Assembly (NCBI GenBank): GCA_041658585.1
Contig: JBAZZX010000012.1
Location: 4,983 to 68,982, forward strand
Origin: DYFC01 sp041658585
GTDB taxonomy: Bacteria > Nitrospirota > Thermodesulfovibrionia > Thermodesulfovibrionales > SM23-35
Length of the DNA: 64,000 bases
Direction: 5' to 3'
A program made the translations under genes and the position numbers. The notes beneath the pieces are model-generated. The model did no database searches and was not told where the DNA came from. It was given only the letters and a program-made list of their open reading frames with translations. Below, piece by piece: positions 8,803 through 18,162 of this stretch. The stretch's first letter is position 1. Each line of letters begins with the position of its first letter.

Positions 8803-9000
8803 ATGCCCAAGATGAAAACACATAGAGGGGCCGCTAAGAGACTGAAAGTTACGGGAACAGGGAAAATAATGAAGCATAGCGGCAACAAGAGCCATCTCCT
8901 CACCGGCAAATCCGCCAAGAGGACGAGGAGACTGAGGACGGCTTCTTTAGTTAAACACACCGAACTCGATAGAATGAGAAAACTTCTGCCGTACTCATAA
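8803..9000 (+). CDS. rpmI: 50S ribosomal protein L35
   Basis: 65-residue basic protein starting MPKMKTHRGAAKRLKVTGTG, the L35 signature, and containing HSGNKSHLLTGKSAKRTRRLR. Clear AGGAGG site 6 nt before ATG. Ribosomal large-subunit component; co-transcribed with rplT. Confidence 0.97.
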   Translation: MPKMKTHRGAAKRLKVTGTGKIMKHSGNKSHLLTGKSAKRTRRLRTASLVKHTELDRMRKLLPYS

Positions 9001-9090
9001 TATGCACTAAACAGAAGGCAATCGGCAAAGAGCAAATCGGAGTAAATACCGGCTGCTCAATGCTTAAAGCTTGAATAACAGGAGGAACAG

Positions 9091-9438
9091 ATGCCAAGGG
9101 CAAAAGGTGGTTTTAAAACAAGAAAGAGAAGAAAAAAGGTATTAGAAAAGGCAAAGGGTTTTTACGGCGCGAAAAGCCGCCTTTTCCGGGTCGCTACAGA
9201 AGCCGTTGACAAGGCTATGCAATATGCGTACAGGGACCGCAGGGTGAAGAAGCGCGAATTCAGAGCTCTCTGGATCGTCAGGATAAATGCCGCACTGCGC
9301 GCGCTGGGGCTTACCTACAGCCAGTTTATGGCTAAACTGAAAAAAGCTGATATTGCGTTGAACAGAAAAACGCTTGCCGATATGGCTTACAACGACCCCG
9401 CTGCTTTCAATCAGCTTGTAGAAAAAGTAAAAAGCTAA
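9091..9438 (+). CDS. rplT: 50S ribosomal protein L20
   Basis: 115 residues, typical length, starting MPRAKGGFKTRKRRKKVLEK and with the conserved AYRDRRVKKREFRALWI and RINAALRALGLTYSQFM segments. Binds 23S rRNA early in 50S assembly and in many bacteria represses its own operon. AGGAGGAACAG precedes the ATG. Confidence 0.98.
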   Translation: MPRAKGGFKTRKRRKKVLEKAKGFYGAKSRLFRVATEAVDKAMQYAYRDRRVKKREFRALWIVRINAALRALGLTYSQFMAKLKKADIALNRKTLADMAYNDPAAFNQLVEKVKS

Positions 9439-9444
9439 GCGCAC

Positions 9445-10458
9445 GTGGAGGACCTCCTTTCTCTAAAAAACACTTTTCTTGAGGAAGCAGATACGGTCGC
9501 TTCACTTTCCGCAATACAACAGCTTAGAGTAAAGTATCTCGGTAAAAAGGGTCTTGTGACATCGAAACTCAAGACCCTTTCAACGATCTCTCCCGACTTG
9601 AAACCGGCATACGGAAAAGCGGTCAACGAACTCAAGAATTTTGTTGAAGAAGAGATAGCGGGACGGGAATCTCTTCTGAAAAAAGAAGAGCACAAACGGC
9701 GTATCCTCTCCGAAGCTATTGATATAACGCTGCCCGGCAAACATATCCCCTTCGGCAGGGAACATCCCATTAGCAGAGTCCTTTCGGAGATAACGGCAAC
9801 CTTTGTTTCGATGGGGTTCGAGATCGAGGAAGGCCCGGAAGTTGAACTCGATTACTATAATTTTGAAGCGCTTAATATGCCCAGGGACCATCCGGCAAGA
9901 GACATGCAGGATACCTTCTATATTTCCGAAGACGTTGTCATGAGAACGCACACCTCGCCGGTCCAGATAAGGGTCATGGAAAAGCGGAAGCCTCCGTTGA
10001 GGATCATTGCGCCCGGAAAGGTCTACAGGTGCGATGCGGACGTGTCCCATACGCCCATGTTCCATCAGGTGGAGGGGTTCATGGTTGATACCAATATCGC
10101 CTTCAGCGACCTTAAGGGAGTGCTTCAATTGTTTATCCACGGCATTTTCGGTCCGGATACACCCGTGAGATTCAGGCCGAGTTTTTTCCCGTTCACCGAA
10201 CCGAGCGCCGAAGTCGACATTGGCTGCATCTTCTGTGCGGGCAAAGGCTGCAGGGTCTGCAAAAATACGGGATGGCTTGAGATACTGGGCGCGGGAATGA
10301 TAAATCCGAGGGTCTTTGAATTTGTCGGATATGACCCTGAAGTTTACACAGGTTTCGCCTTCGGTATGGGAGTCGAGAGGATCACCATGCTGAAATACTC
10401 AATCGACGACATCCGCCTCTTCTACGAAAACGACCTGCGGTTTCTGAAACAGTTCTAA
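9445..10458 (+). CDS. pheS: phenylalanyl-tRNA synthetase alpha subunit
   Basis: Catalytic subunit of the alpha2-beta2 PheRS. 337 residues from GTG 9445, six nt after the rplT stop. N-terminal coiled-coil arm (residues 1-90), then class II motifs: GFEIEEGPEVELDYYNF, HPARDMQDTFY, LRTHTSP-like MRTHTSPVQIRVM, a zinc-like CIFCAGKGCRVC segment, and motif 3 GFAFGMGVERITMLKY. The beta subunit gene pheT, normally next, is not in this window: the following genes are a tiny ORF and the convergent moaA. Confidence 0.96.
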   Translation: MEDLLSLKNTFLEEADTVASLSAIQQLRVKYLGKKGLVTSKLKTLSTISPDLKPAYGKAVNELKNFVEEEIAGRESLLKKEEHKRRILSEAIDITLPGKHIPFGREHPISRVLSEITATFVSMGFEIEEGPEVELDYYNFEALNMPRDHPARDMQDTFYISEDVVMRTHTSPVQIRVMEKRKPPLRIIAPGKVYRCDADVSHTPMFHQVEGFMVDTNIAFSDLKGVLQLFIHGIFGPDTPVRFRPSFFPFTEPSAEVDIGCIFCAGKGCRVCKNTGWLEILGAGMINPRVFEFVGYDPEVYTGFAFGMGVERITMLKYSIDDIRLFYENDLRFLKQF

Positions 10459-10520
10459 CCAGTAAATCCCTAAGAATTACGAACTTGCAATAGAAGAGGC
10501 GTTATAGATAATATATATAA

Positions 10521-10691
10521 ATGGTAGACAAATTAAGAGAAGAGATAAAGAAAAAGGCCAAAAATAACAGACTGCCGTGTCCCGTTGCCAGAAAGATCGC
10601 GGAGGAACTCTCCGTTTCTTACAAAGAAGTCGGCAGGGCAGCTGACGAGCTGAAAATAAAGATCATGGGCTGTGAGCTTGGTTGTTTCTAA
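10521..10691 (+). CDS. small conserved-looking protein with C-terminal CELGCF
   Basis: 56-residue ORF below most length cut-offs. The sequence begins MVDKLREEIKKKAKNNRLPC, has a helix-turn-helix-like middle (PVARKIAEELSVSYKEVGRAADEL) and ends GCELGCF, with three cysteines (one in LPCPVA, two at the end). It sits 62 nt after pheS and convergent with moaA, 15 nt from its stop. The amphipathic, HTH-like pattern suggests a small DNA- or metal-binding protein; function unknown. Confidence 0.65.
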   Translation: MVDKLREEIKKKAKNNRLPCPVARKIAEELSVSYKEVGRAADELKIKIMGCELGCF

Positions 10692-10706
10692 GCGGGGCAA
10701 TACGTT

Positions 10707-11726
10707 TCATCCGCCTATCTTCGACATCGGCCTTTTATGAGTATTTTGAAAAGCATTACTCATAAAGGAACCTGCGGCGCGGAATGAATTTTCCATTTTA
10801 ATCGAATGACCTTCGGGTTTTACCGCTATCGATAACTCTATAAGTCGTTTGATTTCCGCGTCAGTCCCGTTGTTGCGAAGAGCGGGTTTTAAATCAATCT
10901 CGGTTTCCGAGAAAAGGCAGGGCCTTAATTTGCCGTCGGCAGTCAATCGAAGACGATTGCATTCTTTGCAGAAATGGTTACTGATAGGGCTTATAAAACC
11001 GACTACACCGGCAGCGCCATCAAATTTGAAGTACTTTGCAGGACCTGACCTCCTTGTTTTTGCCGGAACAAGGTGGCCTGTTTGTTCAACAATAGATTTT
11101 ATCTCCTCTGCAGAGATGAATTTTTCCTGACTCCACATATTTTCTGTTACAAAAGGCATAAATTCAATAAACCTTACCTGATAAGAAGATGTTAACGTTA
11201 TTTTTGCGAATTCCACTATCTCGTCGTCGTTCAGTCCCCGGATTGGGACCATGTTGATCTTTATCGGAGCAAGGCCGGCATTCTCTGCGGCTTTGATGCC
11301 TCTTAATACGGCATCAATATCCCCACCCCTTGTAATCTCTCTGTATATGTCAGGCTTTAAAGAATCAAGGCTTATATTTACTCTGTCAAGGCCTGCATCT
11401 GCCAGTTCCCCGGCATATTTATCGAGAAGTATACCGTTGGTTGTAATGCTCAGTTCATCTATACCTTCAATGCTTCTTATCATCTTAACAAGGCTTACAA
11501 CATTTTTTCTCACAAGCGGCTCCCCGCCTGTTATGCGTATCTTTCTGACGCCTTTATCAACGGCTATCCTTAAAATCCTGACTATCTCTTCATACTGGAG
11601 AATATCTTTGTGCTCAAGGAACTTCAGACCGCCGGAGGGCATACAATACACGCAGCGCAGATTACATCTGTCTGTAATGGATATGCGCATGTAGTCTATC
11701 GTCCGATGAAAAGTGTCTTTAATCAT
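10707..11726 (-). CDS. moaA: GTP 3',8-cyclase (molybdenum cofactor biosynthesis)
   Basis: Radical SAM enzyme converting GTP to 3',8-cH2GTP, first step of molybdopterin synthesis. 339 residues with the N-terminal cluster motif CNLRCVYC (CxxxCxxC), GGEP, and the second 4Fe-4S site CKECNRLRL...CLF near the C-terminus, ending in the catalytically important double glycine (KIGG). Placement next to fdhE and the molybdenum/tungsten-pterin formate dehydrogenase makes sense: it supplies the cofactor. Confidence 0.96.
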   Translation of the reverse strand: MIKDTFHRTIDYMRISITDRCNLRCVYCMPSGGLKFLEHKDILQYEEIVRILRIAVDKGVRKIRITGGEPLVRKNVVSLVKMIRSIEGIDELSITTNGILLDKYAGELADAGLDRVNISLDSLKPDIYREITRGGDIDAVLRGIKAAENAGLAPIKINMVPIRGLNDDEIVEFAKITLTSSYQVRFIEFMPFVTENMWSQEKFISAEEIKSIVEQTGHLVPAKTRRSGPAKYFKFDGAAGVVGFISPISNHFCKECNRLRLTADGKLRPCLFSETEIDLKPALRNNGTDAEIKRLIELSIAVKPEGHSIKMENSFRAAGSFMSNAFQNTHKRPMSKIGG

Positions 11727-11773
11727 GTTGTTCCTTACTTTTATGAGTCATCTAATATCGTTGAGTCTTATCT

Positions 11774-12691
11774 TCACTCCCCCGATTTATCCATCTCCAG
11801 GATATTTGTGCCTGCCTTCTTATATCCTTCTTTTTGGGCAATGATGTCGAGATGGAGGGTAGCCATATCTTCAACAAGGGATATAGCGCCTTCTCCTAAC
11901 GCCCTGGTATCTATAGTCTTGATATACTTTTTACATTCCTCGCAGACATCTACCCTGCATCCCTTGCCGTCAGCTTCAGTATTGAAGTACCTGAGCTTTT
12001 TATGGTCGCCGTTGCCGCAGAACGGACATGTTAGTATCTTAAAACGCCACTTAAAGCTACAGGATGAGCATACGAGAAACCGTACTCCTCCTTCAACTCC
12101 TTCCACATTTCTTAGCTCTCCTGACACCGGCGCAGAACCGCAGACAGGGCAAAAGCCTCTTAACCAGATTTCCTGGTCCACATAACCTTTCAGTTTCTCT
12201 GCATATGCCTCAAGTAAAGGATTGATGCTGTTTTCCGCCAAAAAGGTCAGCAGCCATTTATTTAATCCGGTCTTCCCGCTTATTGAATCGAGGTATCCTT
12301 TATCCCCCTCAACCAGCTTTTTGAACAGTTCCTGAAGATCTATTTCTTTTTTGCGCAAGGCCTGACTTATCTTTTTTGCTTCAACAGCAATCTTTTCATC
12401 CTTCTTCCTCTGGAGCGCCCTGCATATATTTTTAAAGAGGGTTGCGGCTGAATCCATATCAAGCTTTATTTCCTTTTTATCTATCAATGGAAAACCTTCC
12501 CTCATCAGTTTTTTTGCGGTTTCCTCATTCATGTCAATCCGTTTCACTTTTATCAACGGCTTTATCTTGTGCTGCTCCCGGATTATGTATTTCACAAACT
12601 GGAGTATCTCTTTATGACTTGGCCTTTCTTTCTCAATGGTATTTATCCTCTTGATTGCCCTGTCTAACTCGCCGGATTTTTTCGTTTTCAT
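11774..12691 (-). CDS. fdhE: formate dehydrogenase accessory protein FdhE
   Basis: 305-residue protein with four CxxC pairs in the C-terminal half (CPVC, CSSC, CPFC, CEEC) forming rubredoxin-like zinc/iron knuckles and the family phrases GFCPVCGSAP and CSFKWRF. FdhE is needed for maturation of Tat-exported formate dehydrogenases. Start ATG 12691 (MKTKKSGELD); the frame is open 29 codons further but enters a dispersed repeat. The last codons lie ~50 nt before moaA. It is separated from fdhA by a terminator and a repeat, so it probably has its own promoter. Confidence 0.92.
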   Translation of the reverse strand: MKTKKSGELDRAIKRINTIEKERPSHKEILQFVKYIIREQHKIKPLIKVKRIDMNEETAKKLMREGFPLIDKKEIKLDMDSAATLFKNICRALQRKKDEKIAVEAKKISQALRKKEIDLQELFKKLVEGDKGYLDSISGKTGLNKWLLTFLAENSINPLLEAYAEKLKGYVDQEIWLRGFCPVCGSAPVSGELRNVEGVEGGVRFLVCSSCSFKWRFKILTCPFCGNGDHKKLRYFNTEADGKGCRVDVCEECKKYIKTIDTRALGEGAISLVEDMATLHLDIIAQKEGYKKAGTNILEMDKSGE

Positions 12692-12757
12692 TATCAATGT
12701 AGCCCTTTCATTAAAAGAATTCTTCGAAGCAGTGCTTCGGGGTGGAATCATGGTTCG

Positions 12758-12863
12758 ATGCTTCGACAGGCTCACCATGACAATTATGTGTCATCCTGAG
12801 GTTGTCGAAGGACACCATGACATTTTACACAGTTGTGTCATCCTGAGCCTGTCGAAGGATGAC
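12758..12863. repeat. dispersed GTCATCCTGAG..TGTCGAAGGA repeats
   Basis: Three clustered units of the widely dispersed bacterial repeat GTCATCCTGAGCCTGTCGA: one inverted unit (CTTCGACAGGCTCACCATGAC) at 12761, then direct units at ~12790 and 12837. A further inverted unit is at ~17757-17777. They lie between fdhE and fdhA and carry no ORF. Confidence 0.7.
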
Positions 12864-12903
12864 AACCGACCACATTATAACTGATTATCGCTGTTTTGGG
12901 TAT

Positions 12904-12933
12904 AAAAAAGATGCCCCGGCAATTGCCGGGGCA
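12904..12933 (-). terminator. rho-independent terminator of fdhBA
   Basis: Perfect 22-bp palindrome TGCCCCGGCAATTGCCGGGGCA (12912-12933 in two halves of 11) followed on the minus strand by a T-rich run (CTTTTTT). Located ~40 nt after the fdhA stop, so it ends the fdhB-fdhA transcript. Confidence 0.85.
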
Positions 12934-12975
12934 ATCTCATGTTTCAAATATGAATCTTATCTCATTTGCTATGTG

Positions 12976-15900
12976 CTAAACCTTCACAATGCTAACCCTG
13001 AAGCATTTGGATTCAGGAATCCTTGTATTGGCGTCGCCAATAAAAGGCGTCAGTATGTTTGCGCTGTCACCCTTACTGAGACCCATGTAGCCCCAATGCC
13101 AGATGAGACCCACCTGATGAACGGTTGTGCCCTCCACCTGGAAAGGCTTGAAGCGCTTGGTTACACATGCCTTAACCTGAATACTGCCTCTGGCTGAGGT
13201 TATCGTCACCAGATCGCCATTTGCGATTGGCCCGCTCGGAATGGTAGTTGTGTCAGCGGCAAGCTCTTCGCTCATCTCGACAAACGGCTCGGGCTGAAGT
13301 TCATTTGCCTTGGGCAGATTCCTCGTCATAGCACCTGTATGCCAGTGCTCGGTCACTCTGTAGGAGGTGGCGAAAATGTTATGCGTGGGGCTTAAGTGTG
13401 AATCGAACAAGGCACCACCGTAAAGATGGACCGTCGGGTTCATCCTGTAGGTACCCAGCCATGAAGGATAGGCTATCGGGCTTTCCGCGGGCTCATAGTG
13501 CCATGGGAAAGGACCCTCAGCAACAGACCATCCTCCGAAGAGATGTCCCAAACCGTCCTTGTTCATGATGAAAGGTAGAGCAAGGCCCGGACCAGCTCCG
13601 CCGTCCCACTGGTCGCCCACCCATTTCGCTCCATCCCACCTGATAACGTACTTGTTCGGAGCGAGCGGGGCGCCTGTGCTCTGATTGGCTGATGCGCGGT
13701 TGTAAACGATACGGCGGTTAATCGGCCAGCACCAGGACCAGTAGGAATAGAGGCCTATTTTGTTGGTGCCGTAAGTCGGGTCGTTATTCAATTGGGGAAC
13801 ATCCGTAGAGTAACGTCTCTTCGCCCTGTTGCCTACTCCGCCGTTAGTCCATATGGCAGCCTGATTCGGGCTTTCAAAGGCATCGAGCGTGTAGACAGTA
13901 CCGCCACCGGTAGTTGCGGGAAACATACCGGAATGGAGCCAGTTGCCGCAGGCTGTTGTGCCGTTATTCTGCAGGCCGACAAAGTTGCCTACAAGCTCGG
14001 TAGGAGTATTCGGAATAGGTGAACCGGTCATGGTGTACCCGTGCATCTCCTTCGCGATCAGTTCCGCCAATGCGTCGTTAGTCTCACCGGCGTATTTAAG
14101 GCATGGCCAGCTGAGGTTTTGGATTTGAGCATCAGCAATTATGTTTCCTGCATCTATCGTCCCATTTTTAAGCTCATCACCAAGCTGTGTTATGATATCC
14201 ATGTCAGACCTGGCCTGTCCCGGAGGATTTCCACCCTTCCAGTGCCATTGCACCCACCTTCCGCTGTCGCTCCTTGAGCCGTACTTTTCTAAAGCAACGG
14301 CCGCAGGCAACAGATAGACGGTTGTGCTTATGGTTGCCGGATCGACGCCCGGTCTCTTCCAGAATGCCGCAGTTTCCTGCTCATAGGGGTCTATGCAGAC
14401 GAGCCAACTGAGGTTCCCTAAGGCATGTCTCACATGCTCGCTGTCAGGGTCGCTTACAGCCGGATTTTCACCGTCAAATATTGCACCATCGATTAGGTTA
14501 TTGTACATCGCATCGAACATCGAGAGGATGGTGTAGTCAGCCGTCTTCTTGGGGAGATAAGTATATGATACGGTGTGGTCTATTGCAGGCCACCATGCCT
14601 TGAGCATGCTCGCTATGTATTTGGTCCCATTACCCCACCAATGTAAGCTGGTCTGCATGCCCACTGGTTGGACCTTCTGCGCTGGATCATAATAGGCGGC
14701 ATTGTAAAGGGCCAAGGTTGTTTGAGTCGGTAGAGGGACCTTGAGGTAGCCGGGCAGTAAGTGTTGAAGTACCGCCTGGTCTGTTGCGCCCTGCACGTTG
14801 TCCTGACCTCTCAATGCATTGATGCCGCCTCCGGCAACTCCTAAGTTGCCTAATAGCAACTGCAATATGGAATAGGCCCTGATGTTCTGTGTTCCGACAG
14901 TATGCTGTGTTGTACCCATTGCATACAGAATGGTTGCCGACTTGTCATTGGGGTAAGTCCCGCAGAAAGTCTCGCATATCTGCTGATACACGGCAGGGTC
15001 TGTCCCGGTGATGCTGCACACTTTTGCTATCGTGTAGCCGTCAAACTGCGTCTTGAGCTTCTGGAACACGCAAGCCGTATCATTTAAGTCTGCTGCCACA
15101 GAAGGAGTAAGCGGTACATCATAGTTCCAGCTTGGTTTGGTGCCATATGTGGAATCTAAAGTGGCATCAAGATTGGCGTTGTATGTACCGGCGGTGAAAT
15201 CGGAAAATACTCCAATCGTGCCTTCAGCGCATGTTTGAAATCCAACATTCAACTTTAAGAGCGCATTTGTGCATTGCTTGACGTACGTCTCATTGTAGAG
15301 GCCGTGATCTATCGCATACTTGATCATACCTCCGATGAATGCGATATCCGTCCCGGAACGCATTGCTCCGTAAATATCGGCCTGTACTGAACTCTTGCAA
15401 TATCTGGGGTCAACATTTATAAGCTTTGCACCCTTTTCTTTTGCCTGCATAATAAACTTGAAGCCCATCGGATGGTTCTCTGCCGTATTGCTGCCCATAA
15501 TCAGAACGACGTCAGCATTCTTGATATCCGGCCAGCTGTTTGTCATGCACCCTCTGCCAAACGACTCTCCCAGAGCCGCTACGGTTACAGAGTGTCAGAG
15601 ACGGGCACAATGTTCGTAGTAGACAATGCCCAAAGACCTCATCAGTTTTGTTAACAGATAGCACTCTTCATTGGTGGCTTTTGCCGTGCCGAGGACAGCA
15701 ATATTTGTGCATTTCATGTCAGCATCGACAGTACGGGTAGTTTTTATCAACCCGGCAATTTCGTCAATTGCCGTGTTCCAACTTATCGCGGTCCAGTTTG
15801 ACGCCCCCGGGAGACGCTTCAACGGAGTAGTTATCCTCTCAGAGTCTGTAGCCTTGTAAGGATTCCCTAAGGAATCCAGATAAGGAATTCCGGTTGGCCT

Positions 15901-16200
15901 GACATATCCTGCAATATGATTTAACTGGCCCGCGTTTTGACCCTTTGAACACAACGAACCCAGGTTGTGAGGGTTGTCCGTGTCGCCCTGGACATAGGTT
16001 ATCTGGCCGGCTGCGTTGCTACCAATAATCATGCCGCATCCGACGCCGCAATAAGGACAGATATTGTATGCTTCTGAAGTCCATACCGGCGGTGTGGTCT
16101 CGGCATATGCCTTGACGGGCTCGAAGTTGAAGATGCCTAAATAAAGCGCAGCGCCAGCCACAGCAGTACTTTTCAGAAAATCTCTTCTTGTTATAGCCAT
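12976..16200 (-). CDS. fdhA: formate dehydrogenase alpha subunit, selenocysteine-containing, Tat-exported
   Basis: Oxidises formate to CO2 on a molybdenum/tungsten bis-pterin; periplasmic. The gene looks split by TGA at 15597-15595, but reading it as selenocysteine gives one 1074-residue protein with Sec at residue 202, in the context A-R-L-U-H, matching the V/L-U-H-G/S site of FDH-N enzymes. N-terminus has a Tat signal (RRDFLKSTAVAGAAL), then a 4Fe-4S site (CPYCGVGC...CSKG). The downstream half has the DMSO-reductase-family domains and a C-terminal pterin-binding domain. Follows fdhB by ~105 nt; no cytochrome b (gamma) subunit gene is present here. Confidence 0.95.
15562..15597 (-). promoter_or_regulatory. 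Sec codon and putative bSECIS of fdhA
   Basis: UGA (15597-15595) followed 16 nt later by a 7-bp stem (CGGCUCU / AGAGUCG, one G-U pair) closing a GGG loop at 15569-15571. The position and G-rich apical loop fit bacterial SECIS hairpins, which lie roughly 15-35 nt after the UGA. The element is read by SelB within the coding sequence. Confidence 0.75.
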
Positions 16201-16305
16201 TTTATTCCCCTCCTTTCTTCTTAGAGCTTTTCATCACTATTCTGTAAAAAGCTGTTTTGTTCATATCCCGTTTCAGGGAAAATTTACCGTCCATTTGTCT
16301 CATTC

Positions 16306-17331
16306 TCATATCGACTTCTCAGTTGTCGGCAACCCATATTTATCCGCCGGTTCTGTGAGGAGATATATTACATTGGTCCTGCCTTTGTATCCTGTGTAGA
16401 GACGGGCAAACGGATAGGCGCGTATTATCGCTCTGTATCTCCGTTTAGCATAACTTTGCGAACCTGCGATTACCTGTGCATAACTCCCGGTAACTATTGC
16501 ACCACTTGGACAGGCGAATTCGCATGCTGTGGTATGTAGCCGTGAGATACCCAAACTTGACTTATCCCTTTGAAGAGTAGTGTCACTGCTTGCAAACCTG
16601 TCGTAGCAAAAGTCACACTTTACATACTGGTTAAGCGTAGTGCTAAGTCGCGGTATATCGTATGGGCAGTGTTCCGCAAAAGTCATAGGTATCGTTTTTG
16701 GTTCTCCCGATTGACCGAAGAGTGGGTTCGGTTTTTTTCTGGGCTTGAGATGCGCGTCATTGCAATTCGAGCTAAACAAGACAAAGCCCTCACTTGTCTT
16801 ATATACTCCACCCGGACATCCACGCTTACACTTAGGTTGGTAGCAATGCTGGCACTGATCTTTTAAGAAAAGAAATTTCAGCCCCCCCAGCCCTTGGGTC
16901 TCGTTAAACTTGACCACCGTTAAATTATTCCCTGACATATCGGGTGGATTCGTGTATGAACCGGTAAAAACTGTAGATAATGCGTATATGGATGTGCCAC
17001 CAGGAATAGTACCCCAAACCGGACTAACAGTCAATGTGTCAGCCGTATTGCTTGTAATAGTCCTTTTTTGGCCTACTCCTGCTCCAGAAATAATCTCAAC
17101 CCCCCTGCCGGCCCATTGGTTGATTGCCCATGATAAGGGGTTGATAAAGGGCGGCGCTGTAGGAGTTCTTGCAACATCTACAAGGGTAGTCGCTGTACCA
17201 GTGGTGGCTGTTCCTTCGTCAGTCTCCGCCGGTAAGGAATGCCACTGCTTGCATGCCACTTGACAGGCCTTGCAGCCTATACATTTTGATGTGTCAATAA
17301 ACATTGTTATTTCATTTGCTGTTGATCCCAT
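16306..17331 (-). CDS. fdhB: formate dehydrogenase iron-sulfur (beta) subunit with inserted beta-rich segment
   Basis: 341-residue ferredoxin-like electron-transfer subunit passing electrons from FdhA. Four Cys clusters are visible: CIGCKACQVAC (residues ~17-27), CQHCYQPKCKRGCP (~160), CPYD and CDFCYDRF, and a late CEFACP. Between the first cluster and the second there is an insert of ~80 residues (about 45-125) rich in Thr/Ser/Gly with GAGVGQKRTITSNTADTLTV and SPVWGTIPGGTSIYAL, a motif known from repeat-containing surface and fibre proteins, not from FDH. No membrane anchor is seen, so the mature form must join FdhA for export. Confidence 0.88.
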   Translation of the reverse strand: MGSTANEITMFIDTSKCIGCKACQVACKQWHSLPAETDEGTATTGTATTLVDVARTPTAPPFINPLSWAINQWAGRGVEIISGAGVGQKRTITSNTADTLTVSPVWGTIPGGTSIYALSTVFTGSYTNPPDMSGNNLTVVKFNETQGLGGLKFLFLKDQCQHCYQPKCKRGCPGGVYKTSEGFVLFSSNCNDAHLKPRKKPNPLFGQSGEPKTIPMTFAEHCPYDIPRLSTTLNQYVKCDFCYDRFASSDTTLQRDKSSLGISRLHTTACEFACPSGAIVTGSYAQVIAGSQSYAKRRYRAIIRAYPFARLYTGYKGRTNVIYLLTEPADKYGLPTTEKSI

Positions 17332-17481
17332 ATAAGACTCCCTCCTTTCTTGTTAATCGTTAATAGTATGTCCAATTTTTCCTCTCCATTTCTTTTTTTC
17401 CCTTCTTTTTCCCCTCCCTTTCTTTAAATTATTTGAAAAACTGACATATATAAAAATCCCTATCGGGAATTACTTACCTTT

Positions 17482-17801
17482 GAGCCTCTTGCAAAAGTCC
17501 TTAAACAGCCCCCATGAAGAATTTGAAAGCCTCTTTGTTTTAAAAACATAAAGCTTTGAAGCTTGAAAAATGGAAATTCGGTTATTGAGATATTGGGTGA
17601 GGCGTTTGGGTAGGTAACATCATGACAGGCTTTTAAGTTATTCACCTTAATAACCCTTTCTTAAGCAAATCCAAAGCGTTATGCAATGCCACTTCTCATG
17701 TTGTTAATAATTTGTATCTAAATAGATTCAATACTAATCAATAATTTATGTAACCCTTCGACAAGCTCAGGGTGACAACTTAATACTTTTGCAAGAGTCT
17801 C
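17482..17801. repeat. MITE-like element, family 2, long copy
   Basis: Bounded by GAGCCTCTTGCAAAAGTC (17482-17499) and its near-complement ACTTTTGCAAGAGTCTC (17785-17801). The ~320-bp interior has no convincing ORF and includes an inverted TCGACAAGCTCAGGGTGAC dispersed-repeat unit near the right end. The rest of the fdhB-dsbC gap (17332-17481 and 17802-18018) is AT-rich with no gene that I can support. Confidence 0.65.
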
Positions 17802-18018
17802 ATTTAGTATTATATCTATTCATACTGTTCATTATATTAATTCATTTTTACCCATCTTTATCAATAAAATAAAGGTATTAGTTTAATGAGTAAAAGGTTG
17901 CAGGAAATATTAGAACTTTAGTTTCAAATATTATATTGATTCCTGGTACTGTGAGGGGAAGATATTATACGAGTTCGTAAGAAAATAGGGGACAATATAA
18001 GCAATATTTGATACGATG

Positions 18019-18151
18019 GAGGCTCTTGCAAAAGTCCTAAAACAGGCCAATTTGTCATTTCGAGTGAAACGAGAAATCTTTTATAATCAATGGGGTATAA
18101 GATTCCTCACCTTCGTTCGGAATGACAATCTGTGACTTTTGCAAGAGCCTC
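18019..18151. repeat. MITE-like element, family 2, short copy
   Basis: 133-bp element with perfect 18-bp terminal inverted repeats GAGGCTCTTGCAAAAGTC (18019-18036) and its complement (18134-18151). Inside is a second inverted pair: TTGTCATTTCGAGTGAAACG and CGTTCGGAATGACAA, a common dispersed repeat. It abuts the 3' end of the dsbC-like gene (11 nt away) and could act as its transcription terminator. Confidence 0.8.
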
Positions 18152-18162
18152 ATTAGCTTAGA

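Noticed and set aside
15595..15597. Premature stop making fdhA a pseudogene
   Set aside because: The UGA is at the catalytic selenocysteine position with a SECIS-like hairpin.
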